In this document: piece after piece, positions 9,673 to 25,056 of the stretch
Numbering within the stretch: position 1 is the first letter of the stretch
Layout of the letters: each line of letters begins with the position of its first letter
Origin: Stropharia rugosoannulata
Taxonomy: Eukaryota; Basidiomycota; Agaricomycetes; Agaricales; Strophariaceae
Length of the DNA stretch: 64,000 nucleotides
NCBI GenBank assembly: GCA_028532985.1
Contig: JANCIK010000006.1
Span: 1,674,001-1,738,000, forward strand
Reading direction: 5' to 3'
Notes under the pieces: generated by a model
The model's database searches: none
Seen by the model: only the letters and a program-made list of their open reading frames with translations
What the model was told of the DNA's origin: nothing
Program-made: the position numbers and the translations under genes

Positions 9673-12600
9673 ACCCATTATCCTTACGCACCAAGACCGT
9701 AATTGAATTGATTTTGCTAACTTAACAACGAATTACTTACGCACTATGATATAGAGCGGTTTAAACTTTGGACTCCCGTCAGCATGTTGAATTGGAAGTG
9801 GCAAATTCAATGGATGTGAGAGGATGGAGCATGCTTCCAGTGCCAAAGCGTTCGAAGAAATCATCAAGAACTCGAAATGAAAGATCGAAGGACTGGCTGA
9901 GCAAGAGGCTGGAGTTAATTCGCCTGCGCAGCCCGATGATTGTTCGAAGCTATTCACCAGAAATACACGCAGCGTGTCATTAAAAGCTGCTCAATGCTTA
10001 TAAAAAGGTAATCAAAACCGAGCCATCCGCATGCTGCGGACTCAGTGAAGGGCGCAATCTGGATTCTGCCCGCCTGCAAGTCCGCGTGTCGCCAACATTC
10101 TGCAACATCTTCCTCTCCTACTATCAATTACCACCGACTTCGCGCTTCCTATCCTCTTCCCTAAGACACCATCCTCTCGACTGCTGCGTCTCAGAGCGTT
10201 GCCCCCGATTTGAGACACTTTTGATGGGACCTCCTAAGATGGTAATACGAAGGCTCTGGATGTATTCCTTGTTACTGCGCCGAGAGCCAAAAGTATACAG
10301 GTCTCCAGTGACTTATACGGCCCCTTAAACCGGAGTAAATGGGACAAATTCTATTGCTGTCATCAGACTATCCGAAGCATTACTACGTCCAACTATAAGC
10401 AAAGAATCATCATGTCCCGCGATCCCATTTGGGAAGAAACCAAAACACCTCTATGTACATAGTCAGTCTTGCTGAAATCAACGCCAAGGAAAGGGTTCAA
10501 TGATCCTGAAAGCTTATCACCTCTCTCATGGTTTTATTTACTGTTCCTCTCAATCCAGTCTCCCGAGCTTAAGATGCGAATCCGCCTCATCCAGCAACTC
10601 TGCCGCGCCCAGTGCGTACAAGGATGACGCCCGATCATCTACGCCGTGGAAACTCGCACACCTGCATATACCCCAGCTGCTGCCCAAGGCAACCTCATCG
10701 ACTGCTGCTGTCTGCATTCGACCTCGCCGAGCCCGTCAGACGCAGCCAGAGCACTTGGGTTCAAGAGCACTTGGATTCAGGTGGTTGTGAAAAACGTATT
10801 CCATCAGCGGAGAACTTCCCGTTGAAAGCATCCCGAGCGAAGAATACGCGGACTGCGTCAAGCGGACCGGTTCGTTGTACCGAGCTTCCAACTTGGACCG
10901 GGAGAGCCGGCACTTATCGTCTCCCTGTGCATCCCGCCGTCTGCCTGCAAGGACATGGATTGCAGCGAGCTCCAGTGGTTGCAGGCCGCTATCGGGGGTG
11001 CCGGACATAGGATCCCCGTAATGTATATCTTTACGAAGCAAGGCAAAGCTGGATGGTAGGGGAGAGAATGTTATCAGAAACGGCGCCAGCCTGGATGAGC
11101 AAGGGAGGGACGTACCTCCGAGCTCTCAGCATGCTCGCAACTGAATGGATAGGCGCCAGGGAGGGGCTGCTCGAGATTGGAGATGGGATGGCCCCAGTCG
11201 CATTAGTGCGGGCTGTTCGCAGATCCACCCCTCCCTCTCCCTGGCCAACGGCTGCCTTCCGTCGCGCGCGCTCTCCTCCCCCGTCCTCCCAAATAGCTTC
11301 TCCAGCTCCCACTTTCCCCTTTCTTTCATCGCCATCACCCTCCCCATCCGTGCACATCTCACTCTTCCTCGCACCTCCGCGCAGTGCTCACCAAATTCGA
11401 GTCACCTCCACCCACACCGGCGCTCGCAGGTGCCGCAGTGATAGTATACCTTTGCGGACTCTCATTCCTCGGGGGACGGAGCATACGCATGCGCATGCGC
11501 ATGGCCAGATCCTCCTCCTACTGGCCATGCTGCCCCCTCCGCTAGGCTTGCACATACCCCGAAACAAGGGCAAAGACCGATGTGAACGTCCAGTGCGTCG
11601 CGGGATTGTGAGCAGGCTCTGCATTCATCGGGCCCGCGTTTGCAGTGCATTTGCAACACGCGAGGAGAGGCAGTGAGGGGTATCGTAGCGCGAACGTAGA
11701 AAAGGGATGGAAGAGTGCAGGTCGGCATCCGCGGCGGCTGTGCGCGCGCCGAGGTGATGGAGTGAGTACCTGGACAAGGGCGGTTGAGATCAAGGAAGGA
11801 GGTACGGACGAAGCACCTTTTCTCGTTGTCCTCGGATAATACGACTGGCTCCATGGGGCGACGCCGCCCCGGTAGTCGTCGATGCACCGTTGCTCGGTGT
11901 CGAGAACGTCTCTTAGAAGCTTGACGGACGGGCTGAGCTTCTAGCACACGTCCCACGGGCCACCCCTGGTGTAGCTTCTGCATCCACTCGTCTCTTCTTT
12001 ACAGGAGAGCAGCGCGTACCGCTCTTGCAAGTTCGACAGCACGCCTGGGCTCTGCACACACGCAGCAGATCAGCAACAGAGAGGAATATGGTAACAGGAC
12101 TCGGAGGCGGAAGAGGTGTATCTCGAGGAAGCCGGTGCTCACGAGTGCGAAAGCGAACGAGTAGAGCGTGAAGCAAAGGGTTAGCCATGCGAAACAGACC
12201 ACTCATGCAAACCACAGAGCCCGCCCGGATATCGATTTTTGTGAACCCCCAAATAGCTTTTCCGAATGAGTACATTCACGGACCTTGCAACACAAAGAGA
12301 GCAACTCACTTGATCCAACAATTGTCCAAATCCCAACTTCGGCCTTCCTGTAGCCTATCAATATACCCGACTCTTCACTGTTCTTCTACCAAAAATTCCA
12401 TGGTAGAGTAGTGAAATATTATTGATACATTGGATGGAGCTGAGGCTCGTTTTTGATTGAGCAGTGGGGTCGAAGCAAATGGTGTTACTTACACCGAAAA
12501 ATCGGAACGCTGTTTATAACGCAATATTACACTGGCCACCACCAGACCGTAAACGACGTAAATCAAACTCTGGACGACGATGAGGTTCGCAAAAATCTAC

Positions 12601-15437
12601 AATCCAACCAGAAAACACACCAATGCAGCGGTCGTATGTTGTACTGGCTGAAAGTGGAACCTCTCCACGCCTGCCAGTGTTTCCCCTTCGCTTCGGAAAG
12701 GTACATGTCTTCTTCGTCACCATTGTTGAACGAGTGTATGGACCCAAGGTATTTTGCTCCATTTGCGTCATCGCTGAAGAGTCGACTTGTATACCTTGGG
12801 TGACCTTTCCACAGAACATGACTAGCACAGTTGTCAGCGTTATCACTAGTAAGTACGCCTGGATTTAGTCGTAGTATGATGGACGCGAAAACTTACACTA
12901 CAATTAGATGTCCCTTGTCCCCTTCGACAGGCTGTGTTTCTGATTTCTTCAAATGATTGAACGAGTTTCTAACATCTATTTCGATTTTCTTGCATGCAGA
13001 GCCTCTCCTCGGGTAGTGCGCATCGATAATAGAGATGCGTGGAAGATGTTGCGGCGGATAGACGACGCGTGCATAGGAAAAGAATGGAAAGGATACTACT
13101 AGTTCGGAGTAAATTCCAGTGACGACCGACTCTGTGAAACGAGTACTACTAGTAGTAGTACTGCTAAGCAGCCGCTATGACACATATCTCGCGGTCGTGT
13201 GTTTTGAACAAAAGCCTACCGTGTTTATAATGGATTAATACATAGAAAATTATTTCCACAGAGGGAATGGAATTATCCCGGGCCAACTTGAACGTATACT
13301 GGTACTAGGAGGCATGTAATATACACTCAAGCCGTTAGATTGCTGAGCATTTGTTGATCAGTGGTTTAATCAGGTGAAGATGTTCTCTTACGGCGTAGGG
13401 TTCGATTTTCATGGATGGAAATCTTTTTCCGTTGTTTGTTCGCAATCTGATATTCCTGTGCATGAGTCATGACCGTGGACAGCCTGCAGCCGCCGGACTC
13501 GATCAGACGGGTAGACCGAGAATTGATAGCTATAACATCCTTCAGCTTGTTTTGAGCTTTGTGACCCCTGCGTAGGAGATATGTGGCTTTTAGAACCCAC
13601 TGCTGTGGTTGTAATAAGCTGTAGTTCTGCGTTAACGTTATCTGTTGTGTCAAAATTTTCGGCTCCTTACCCTTAAAGCTGTAATTATAATCTATTATAC
13701 TCCGCTGTCTAGTTTTAACTCAGTGTTAAAACTTCGCAATCCGACGCAGCATTGTAATTGTAGCAAATATTGGTGCCATGAATATGTTTGCAAAACACAC
13801 CGCAACGTACTGGCAATATACTCTAATCTTTCAGCCGTACGTTAAGCCTATCTAACAGCGATACTTCGTATTCAATGCTCTGCTTTTTGGGTATTACTAA
13901 CATAAACATGCAACATCATTTCCCGGGTATTTATCTCATGTAACTCGTGCCCTCTCCTTATTAGGCGCCGAGCAATGCGAACTGGTTGATATAGGTCCAT
14001 AAATCTCTATATAGGGAGGCAACACCGCCACCTTGATTATTGAAGGTAAAAGACAAAAAAAACTTTTGATTTTTTTACTGATGTTAGGTCATGCAATTTG
14101 TGCGGGATTTGAGCGGGACTGCCACTGTCCGCCGCGACGCGTCGTACGACGTACGGTAATGAACGTAAACGCGTTGCTTGCTGTTACTTGCATCTTCGCC
14201 ACGTGTCACGCGAAGTACGACGCGTGGCTGCGTTTTACAAATTACGACCAGACCCTTTCCAATCATTTGTCTTTTGTGCTCACTCTAAGTACTCGTAGCC
14301 AAGTTATTACCTAACTGGCCTAAGGCTCAGAACACGCGCCCTTCAACGACCAATGCTTATATGTTTGTTAAATGTCAACTCCACGTTTCTGGCAGCTATG
14401 TTGCAACCTCCAAATCCATGCTTTACTACTTGCAGCTGCCATCCATGTCTGTTCTCTAGATCATTAACCAAGTAAATATGCTACCCGATCTCCTTCTACT
14501 ACTCATGACAAAAGTGGGCTGGTAGCTCAATCTAAGTTCGGCCCGCGCGTGTCGAACAACTTGACTCGAAACCAGGCGAGAATATACATCTCATCGACAT
14601 CAATATATTCTGGTTGCTGACGACAATAGGTGGTGGTGAAGTCCACCGGAGAACATACGTCAATCATGCCGGACAATTATAGAGGAACTCAGGTTGGATT
14701 CTGTCAAACCCACTCCGATTTTCTGCGCAGTTACGGAGGCCAAGTGTCCCTTCAACAGCGTTGAATGGCTGACTCCCAGGTTTCTTCCGGTTCATTTTCT
14801 TGGATTGATGACCTCATCACATTTCTACTGTTGTGAAGGTAACTCCACAGACAAGAAACAAAAAGCTAGGCTGCTATTGCACCAATATACTTGCAATATC
14901 ATACTGTCTATAACATGTCACGGAGGATCCAGCCATCTATTTGCCCATCAGATCTTCCAAAAGCGATACCGGCTGTCCTCTGGCTAAGCTAAACTTCAGT
15001 GCCCTATGCCATTGCTAGTATTCTGCACGCAGTAGACGAAGGGGCTTTCTTGTGGACTTCTCGCTAAACTTGTAACATTCTTACTAAAGCTCGGATCCTC
15101 TTCATGTTGAGCCAATGCGACTCAGCAGAATCATGCTCAAAATATCAATTATTCTCTCAGTATGCATCTTCGCCAGAGGTCTAAATTTGGAAATGACACT
15201 AGTAACGAAAGGAAGCCGAAACTCAGTTCCAATGTCATCTATGTATGTCTCTCTTGAACTTTTGATCTCATGCAGAAGTTGTGGCATATGATGTTATCTG
15301 TCTTCTTGGAGAATTAGTTACTAAAACTGAGAGTGTTCTATGTAAGTCTAACGTTCTCATGCGAAATTTCACCCAAAAGCTACGCCTGGCAGACGTGAAT
15401 GACTAATGAATGAACCACTAAACGCTCTCATCTCTTG
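9673..15437. other. 5.8 kb without a supportable gene; GC-rich patch 10.6-12.1 kb
   Basis: Long open frames at 10.6-12.0 kb on both strands coincide with high GC and overlap each other, as expected from composition. A short CATGCG reiteration lies near 11486-11503, an ACTAGTAGTAGTA microsatellite near 13146, and an 11-nt inverted repeat at 14137-14147/14215-14225. A minus-strand open segment at 12489-12596 encodes a strongly hydrophobic helix, but no gene could be built around it. A plus-strand frame from 15116 starts with a signal-peptide-like sequence but stops after 60 codons. Confidence 0.45.
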
Positions 15438-15443
15438 TATAAA
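15438..15443 (+). promoter_or_regulatory. TATA-like box of COE-A
   Basis: TATAAA lies 48 nt upstream of the ATG at 15486. This spacing puts a transcription start near 15468, so the in-frame ATG at 15468 is probably at or before the cap site. It supports the start at 15486, which also gives a compact signal peptide. Confidence 0.45.
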
Positions 15444-15485
15444 TGCAAGCACGCCTTTGCTTTGGGCATGCACGACTCTGCAACC

Positions 15486-17737
<2,252 letters not shown>

Positions 17738-18108
17738 AATTCTGCATTTTGAATGAGAGGGTCAAGGGTTAGGTATACTACTTAACCAGTTTGTATATAC
17801 ATGTCGTTGGACTGTGGGGCTAATATACCAGAATATCTGACGTCGCGAAGACATTCATCCATTGTCATTGAATATTGTCCTATCCAGTATTAGTAAAATC
17901 CACGAAATACAAGGGGAATATAATTTATAGCTAGTACGGTCAAGATTGCTGATCAGTAAATTCGATGATTGTGTCCATGCCATCCTCGACGTGCTTGAAT
18001 TGCGGGGGAACCTGTTCCGTACCTTCTCTTTGAATGATAACTTATAGCTGGCGTTCTAGTATGGGATTTGTAATATCTATTAGACTACTCCACATCAACA
18101 AAAGGTAC

Positions 18109-19688
18109 TTATTCGGCGCGACCGAGTTTGTCCAGGGCTCTGACGCCTTGCTCCAACCATTCTTCTCGAGAGATCCAGAAGTCTTCACGGTTTTTCATAA
18201 TGTCGGCAAGAACAGCGCCTCCAAGGAAGACCATATGCTTCCGGCGAGGAGGATCTTCAATTTTGATCTTGAATTTCTTTAGTAGAAATAGCTCAGTCAA
18301 TAAATAAAAATATAAGGCATAGTTAGAGTATTGTAACGTACATTTAGCCTAGTTGGGTCGCCGTTCAAGACGCGAGCCAGGTGGAGCTGCTTCATTTCCT
18401 TCTCCAGACGGCTGGGGAGGCCAGGATACATACTTGATCCTCCTGACAAAACGATATGCTTGTACAAGTCAGACCTGATATCAACAGCTGCAGCTTGAAT
18501 TGTTTGGAAGAGCATTTCTGAAGGTACCGTGAGCGAAGAACCCGACAAAGTTTAGGACGTCACTGACCAGCAACACCAGGCTGCTCGACGTCAACGAGAT
18601 GCGGTTGGAACATGCACTCCGGGGCTTCATAGCGTTCTGAGCCGACTTTGATAGTCCGTCCGTCAGGGAGCTTTCAAATCTATCAAAAATGAGATTTCTG
18701 AGATTGCCTCTAAATGTACTCACCGTGTAGCTCTCCACCAATACCGTCGTCTCTTCTGCAAGTTTCTTGTCCATTTCCAAGTCGTAGCTAGCAACATAAT
18801 TATGAAGAGATCCGAATATAAGTATATGAGCAACATTACCTGACATAGCATAGCTTTTCCTTGATCTCCCTCACAGTCTCAAAGTCGGCCGTTCGATTAA
18901 AGGCGTATCCACGCATCAGGAGGAGCTTGATCAAATATCTCGTCACGTCTCGTCCAGCTATATCCAACCGACGGGTCAAATGGGGCAGAGCATATCCATC
19001 GTACACCGGTACAATATGTGTCACACCATCTCCTGAATCCACGACGACGCCGGTAGTTAGGCCTGCAGAAAGGGACGGCGCGTTAGATTAGCGTGCGTTT
19101 GACTTGCATACTGTCGTACCCTGAGCGTATAGTGTAAGCACGGCCTGAATGGCGACATACACGCCCTGGAATCCATAGGTCTCGAACATGACTTGACACA
19201 TCCGCTCCCGATTGACCTTAGGGTTCATTGGAGGCTCGGTCAAGAGGACCTTCTTGCCCTGCGGGTCAATCTTAAGTTTCTCATCGAAGGTATAGTTCCA
19301 CAAGTGTATCATGTCTTCCCAGTTCTTTACTATTCCATGTTCCATAGGTTGGGTGACTTGCAGGTAATTGCGATTCTCGGCAGCCTCATCTCCTACCATG
19401 ATATCCTTGATCACAGCAGACCCAACGCGCTCCTCCGCGCGCAGAATAGGACGTCCGACAACGGAGGGAAATACTGGGACATTCAAACTGTCAGAAGCTT
19501 CACTCTAGCTCATTTGCAGATGTGCGCACGCACCATGTTCGGGGAAGTTTGAGCCTGCATAACCGACCTTGACGAACTGCACGTCGGTACGACAAGGGGT
19601 ATACGTGAGATCAAGCATTCCGGAAGACTCTTAACATACAACTCACTCCAGTTCCGTTGTCCACAACTAAAGGCAGTCCTGGATCCAT
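18109..19688 (-). CDS. arp2: Actin-related protein 2 (Arp2/3 complex)
   Basis: Eight exons, complement of 18109-18276, 18342-18517, 18568-18670, 18724-18787, 18840-19062, 19120-19473, 19534-19576 and 19647-19688, give 390 residues, the usual Arp2 length. The sequence runs through [98 protein letters not shown] and [18 protein letters not shown]. These are actin-fold ATP-binding loops in the Arp2-specific form (FPEH.FP and the [10 protein letters not shown] end). With Arp3 it forms the pseudo-dimer that nucleates branched actin at cortical patches during endocytosis. Exons 1 and 2 are only 42 and 43 nt. The 3' end is convergent with COE-A; the 5' end faces the P450 3' end. Confidence 0.97.
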
Positions 19689-20179
19689 TACTGGAAAATA
19701 GAAAACAATGACACAATGAGAGTAAGTACGCAGGCTAGCCACTGGGACCACTTCCCCTGTGATACTGTTTATCACAGTTTGTATCGTTGCCTTATCGGGA
19801 TCCCCAAGATATAATTGATCTTGACCTTGTCTTGAACAAGTCCGACTTCAACTACGTACGGTAAAACCTAAGTGGTGGTGACTGTACTGTATAAGAAGCT
19901 GTTAAATTACGGTGAGCCGATAAATAGGTAATTTTTTTTTGATTCCTGCATCATGGGGAAAGCATGTGGATTACATAGGGAAAGCAATAAACAGCAAACG
20001 AAGGTCAACAGACAGTGGAAAACACTACAAATAGTTATACAACTGGGGTAACTAATCTGATCATTTATATAGAAAAATGGAACAAAATATGGGAAGGAAC
20101 GAGGCCTAGTGTATCGGTCCGCATTTCCACAAGTAGTACAAGAACAAGAACTGAGGCACAAACTGCGTATCTCTCTTGT
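19689..20179. other. Intergenic spacer arp2 promoter / P450 3' flank
   Basis: 491 bp between the start of arp2 and the stop of the P450, both on the minus strand. It must hold the arp2 promoter and the P450 terminator. A poly-T run lies near 19931; nothing else is recognisable. Confidence 0.6.
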
Positions 20180-22076
20180 TTATTCGACGGCTGGGGCAAC
20201 GAAGGCGTGGAAGTGACGTCCTCTGTGAATTGGTACAAAGTACTCTCGGTAAGTGATATTTTCTTTCCTGGAGTTTATAGATGAGTTGATTAAATAGGGA
20301 TCTACGAAAGTAAAATTTACGAAGGTCTGTCTGGAGTGAGCTGTAGTTTCCTGAAAATGGTGCCCAGGATCAAGTAAAGTTCACACCAAGCAAGGCTAAC
20401 AAAAGTCCTACAATGAGTTGTACAACGACGAGATGATAAATTACGACTAACTTTATACCCAGACAGCTTCTTGGTCCCTTAGAGAACGATACGAGATGTT
20501 TATCCAACTCCACCGAGTCCTCTTCAAGCCAACGTTCAGGTCGGAAGACTAACGGATCCTTGAAAATATTGGGATTTGTATGCATAAAGGTGGCGCCCAT
20601 TGATACTACCGTCTTTGAAGCAATTAGCCTAGGCATACAGCGGAAATTGACGTGAAACTTACTCCAGCAGGTACGTTGTGTCCCGAAATATCTGCGCCCG
20701 TTGGTCCAATGACGCGGGGTAGTGGTGTGACAACGCCATGCGCCATTCTCAACGACTCTTTAACCACCGCCGTCTAATACGGAGCAATGTGTCAATGAAC
20801 GAACATTAAAACCCTGACTTTATTTACCAGATACGGCAATTTCTCCAATATTTCGAATCGCGGAAGGTCGTCTCTGTCCGGCCAGGCTTCCTTCAATACC
20901 TGGACTAGTTTAGCATGGACGTCCTTGTTGTCGAGGATATGGTAGGTTGCGACTGTACACGTGTTACCGACGGTGTCACTTCCCGCAAAACGCATATAGA
21001 GGCCTTCATCTAGAAGCCAGTCACGAGTAACAGGGGGAAGGCGCAAATTCTCTGGCTGCGGTGTTAGGAAATGGTGATAAATAGTGGCATGGTCGGAATT
21101 CTCCAACGAAGAAGGGTCTTTCATTATCTCGTCTATCTGATGGCCCATTTGTTTCCGTTGCTGAAGAATGCCAACGGTACTAGGCTTTAGAACAGATGCG
21201 AAACATTCAGGGACGCCCAAAAGCAGAGTTTTGATGAGAGGAATATGCCTGAAAATCCAGATCATAGGGAGAGTCTGATCAATGGCGGCAAGAATATCGT
21301 TTTTGAAGTCGGTATAGTCAAGCGCATTCGATGACCTGCCAAAGCAGTACGAAGTTATGACCTCCAGGCTCGTCGATCGAAATGCAAGATCCAAGTTTGC
21401 GGATTTTCCAGTATCGCAGTACCCAAGGAGGCGCGACACTAACACATCTATCTGGAAGAGCCTTAGACGGATGTATTAAAGACAGTAGTGGTGGTTCTTA
21501 CTCTATTTTGAACAGTACTCTCTAGCTTTAAAATTGCCCGCCTTGAAAAGAATGGGCCGATAAGGTTGCGTCTTTGTGTGACTTCATGCTGGTCGATCAT
21601 GGCGAAGACAGAGAGGTCCGTCGCAAAGCACGAATACATATCGAGGTATTTGATGTGTTGATTGCCCATTCCATAGATATCGTTGTACGCCTGAGGATCA
21701 TTGAAGTGCAGCTAAGAATCATGCAGAATCTTAGTGGTTGCAGTTCTGCGTTGGATCATAAAACATACCTCATTTGGGGCGACTCTGACGATGGGACCTG
21801 AACGTAAATTTTCGGGACATTAACGTCATTTTCTGAATATATAAAAGTAATGAAATACTCACCATAAAGCTCATGAAGCTCATGAAGATGCTCGATCCAA
21901 CCCCCATCTTTAATGATATCATAATAGGCTCTATACCACAGCGTCAAAGCAGCAAGCTTTGGGCCTGGATATATTGAAAGTGGATGGCGAAAGAGCCTCT
22001 TCATCAAGCCAGAAGCAACGACTAGACACAAGCATGCTGCCGCAATAACAATAAGGAAATACTGTGGCACTGGCAT
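20180..22076 (-). CDS. Cytochrome P450 monooxygenase
   Basis: Eight exons, complement of 20180-20267, 20321-20395, 20452-20612, 20663-20773, 20828-21451, 21502-21711, 21769-21797 and 21863-22076, give 503 residues with consistent phases. The N-terminal hydrophobic anchor (FLIVIAAACLCLVVASGL) is followed by the Pro-rich hinge YPGPKLAA, typical of ER-bound fungal P450s. The I-helix has AGSDT at about 307-311, the K-helix has KESLR (Glu 365, Arg 368), and the haem loop is FSKGPRSCLG with Cys 446. The C-terminus (EYFVPIHRGRHFHAFV) resembles basidiomycete families used in secondary metabolism or xenobiotic oxidation. Substrate and CYP family cannot be assigned by eye. No backbone synthase lies nearby, so there is no sign of a biosynthetic cluster. 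Confidence 0.95.
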
Positions 22077-25056
22077 TGAACAGAGCCTGTCGGAGTATGC
22101 GTATGGAAGTGCAGGTTATTGGGAGAGCCTTTCGACGAGTTGCTGATGATAAAAATCAGATTGTCCCTCCTATTTTATACCATTGTAGATCCTAGTAAGC
22201 AGTGACACTGACGTACATTTTAAAGCAGCTCATATGACGCATCTTTTTTGGTTGTACAGGTGTATCTGCTTTATGTCCATGAGGGACCAGACTGAGTGTG
22301 GTAACAAATCAGGCGGCACGGCAGTGGGACTTTGCAATTGCGAATAACTTTTTGTGTAGATTCCCATTGCCAACTAGCCATTAAGGGGACAGAAGGACTG
22401 CATGAAGTCTATGGTCGGCCGACATGACGCCGTATGTACGACTTACGGGAGCGGTGAAATTCAGTAAATATATTCAATAGAATTGGTGATCTAGCCTCGA
22501 ATGATTCGGTAGTATGGCTCTTTGTGTCTAGTGTAAATTCTTCAACATTCAGATATTCATGAGACTTGGACATCCGAGTTAGCCCCGAAGTTGCGCAGAA
22601 GCAACCCAGCAAGCAAGCATGCGATGGCAAAATAAATCTTATAGAAGAGTAAGAAACCCCTGAGAAGGGTTCAGAAACGACTCGATAACGCTGGATAACG
22701 TTACCGTTAACTTTCACCACAGGGTCAACAGACCTGCCAAGGGCATATGGCAGACCCCGAGCTTGCGCTTTTGCTTACGCTTACCGGTATGCCGAACTAT
22801 GTACCAACGTCAAATAACGGACAATAATCATCCCCTTTAGGAATATGACTGCTACTGATAACGGGTCATTCTAAAACTAACCAAACAAAGTTACGTTATA
22901 AAAGAGGATAAGAGCACAGCGTGTCAGCACAAGTATTCGGCAGGAAGTGATCAAGAGGTGCCGTATGAATATATTAACGTCTGCTCCACGATTTTGAGAA
23001 TACTTCACGGAACCGATTCATGAAGGGAGCAAGGGGAAATTGCCTCCAATTGATGGTTTGCACATCTATAATCTAACCACTAGTATGCTTCTCCGGTTGT
23101 GCGTCATAAAACTACTCAATGTAGCTGTAAACTGGTATATAATTGATTTTTTCTCATGTTTGGCCTTTACGTCAGGCCATATTGAAACTGAAGGGTTGAG
23201 AGAGGTTGAATGACACTTCATGTCCAAAAGAGAAAGCCACGGGAAAAAATAACAGGAACATGACTGAATGGGCGAACCTTCCTGCCGGTGACCGCGTTCA
23301 GTTATAATGCAGACGGACCTATTTTGTCAGACACATGTGAGGATATATTGAGTAGAGTGATCTGAAAAAAACCGAAAGCCTCGCCTTCGGCATTCTACGC
23401 ACTACAAAGAAGACTGGATAAAAACCAATTCAGTGCCTAAAGCGTGTAGTCTATGTGGAAAAGAATAGAAAGATGATGGCATGTGTACCGACCTTCATAA
23501 ATATGTAATGGGCGTCTTGATCAGCCTGTAACGATACAGCACACTTGAAATAGCCGATCCGGAATATGGTAATGTGCAGCACAGCTATAATCACGCACGG
23601 CAATTCCTGCATATGTATTATGTATGGTGTCCTGTGAAGATAAGTGCTATAACCCATTAAAGGAGATAACTGATCCGAAATAAGTATGGTAATATGGCAC
23701 ATCTATAATCACGCACCCCGAGTCCTGCATACTGCATGCCTTATTTTTGCTATGTAACAAGCTTTAATCGAGTGGCAGACATACTACTTACATTTTGGTT
23801 CACACTGTCCTATGCAGATTATATTGAGGTCCAGCATTCTCCGTCCAACTCGGCCAATCTATAGCAAGTGTGTGTTAGCAATCGCTCTTATCTCTCAGTG
23901 CCGTTCTTTACTACCACATACTTTCATCATTAGGCAGCGCATTTAGTTAGTTGTAATGAAATAAATAAGTGACAGCTGACCTTATGCATTCAAGCACAAG
24001 GAATGCAGGGCTTAGTTACTCTGCTTAATCGCTCTATCTTGACGAATATCGCCGAAGAATGACTCAGTCACATATATCAATCTGGTGGCTGAGCCAGGCT
24101 GGCTAGACGCTTCAAGGAACAGCTGCATTTTCGCATATGTGTTTGGACATCGCCGCAGAAGTCGGCAGATGTTGCTCGGTGTGGGAGCTACTTGCGGTAC
24201 CTCAGCAGATGCATAAGGTCCAAGATTATTCGGTCGTCCTCATACTTGAAGTGGTGGAGCTTGCCGCATCGCATCGAAAAGAGCGCCTATATATTTGACC
24301 GAGACGATCATTATCGAGATGGTTTTGTACCTGGGTGGAATATTCAAGGAGAAATATGGGACACGATAAGCTGTGAAAAAGAAAGATACGTCGCAGACTT
24401 ACTTTTTGTCCTTCATGGTCGACTACTGTGATTACTGTGTCTGCCTTGAGGAGGAGCAAACTGAATTGTGATGTCGAGCGTCTCAAAAGTCAATCCGAAG
24501 GTCTAGAACGCGTCAAGCTCTGACCATGATGAAAAAGTTCGGTCCTCGAAAGGTAATGCGTTCCACGCATATACAGGCTCCATTGGTAAAGAACTGAAAT
24601 TAGTTGGATATTGATTGGATATGTCGTTGACAGACAACCGACAGTAGAGTTGCAATGGTACTCGCAAGTCGCCAGTTAGGCTCAGTTCTTAGCCATCGGC
24701 GGATTAGGAGAAACACAGTAGTACGGAGTTATGATGGAGTAAGGCCATGTTTTGGGCTTTTCGTCGCTGTTAAGTTGGGTTTCTGTACAATGTGTGCGGT
24801 TTTAAGTAAGGCGCTTGTAAGGCGCAGTGAGATTCTGAATGCACTGCCACCGAGTTCTAGTCATGATTACGTAACACAATGCATGGCTACCTGAATAGAG
24901 CATGCTTCCTTCGTTTGTGCGCTGCCAGCCCCACTGAGCCTTTCCTTTTCTCTCTTCTCTTCCAACTGCTATCAATTATTACTTAAGGACTGACATTTCA
25001 CGACACAGTTACGAACAAGCTTTCCCTCATACCCAGGTCCTGATACACTCTATGCT
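22077..25056. other. 3 kb intergenic region
   Basis: No exon can be supported. It contains an imperfect direct duplication (listed separately) and a small GC hairpin near 23376-23392 (CGAAAGCC..GGCTTT-like stem around CTCGCCTTCGG). The region presumably carries the P450 promoter on the left and the promoter of the 25 kb gene on the right. Confidence 0.5.
23555..23733. repeat. Imperfect direct duplication, about 60 bp, period about 118 bp
   Basis: Copy 1 at about 23555-23612 and copy 2 at about 23672-23733 share GATCCG, TATGGTAAT and an exact CTATAATCACGCAC (23585-23598 and 23703-23716) followed by TCCTGCATA. The spacer between the copies is not duplicated. Confidence 0.65.

Noticed and set aside
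9733..9983. Short frames after the transposon-associated fragment
   Set aside because: A stop interrupts the best-looking frame (AKAFEEIIKNSK) and no family is recognised.
10500..11050. Long plus-strand frames around a GC-rich patch, with peptide stretches that look coded in three different frames
   Set aside because: No set of GT-AG introns joins the frames into one protein, and the minus strand is equally open; composition explains it. It could at most be a decayed gene.
12489..12596. Minus-strand segment encoding a strong hydrophobic helix (IFANLIVVQSLIYVVYGLVV), and a second hydrophobic frame near 11999-12202
   Set aside because: A TAG precedes the first segment in frame. One splice is phase-compatible, but no start, family or consistent upstream exon could be found, so no gene is annotated.
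14516..14590. tRNA-like start (GGGCTGGTAGCTCAA)
   Set aside because: No matching acceptor stem, no T-loop GTTCGA in place, and no anticodon arm.
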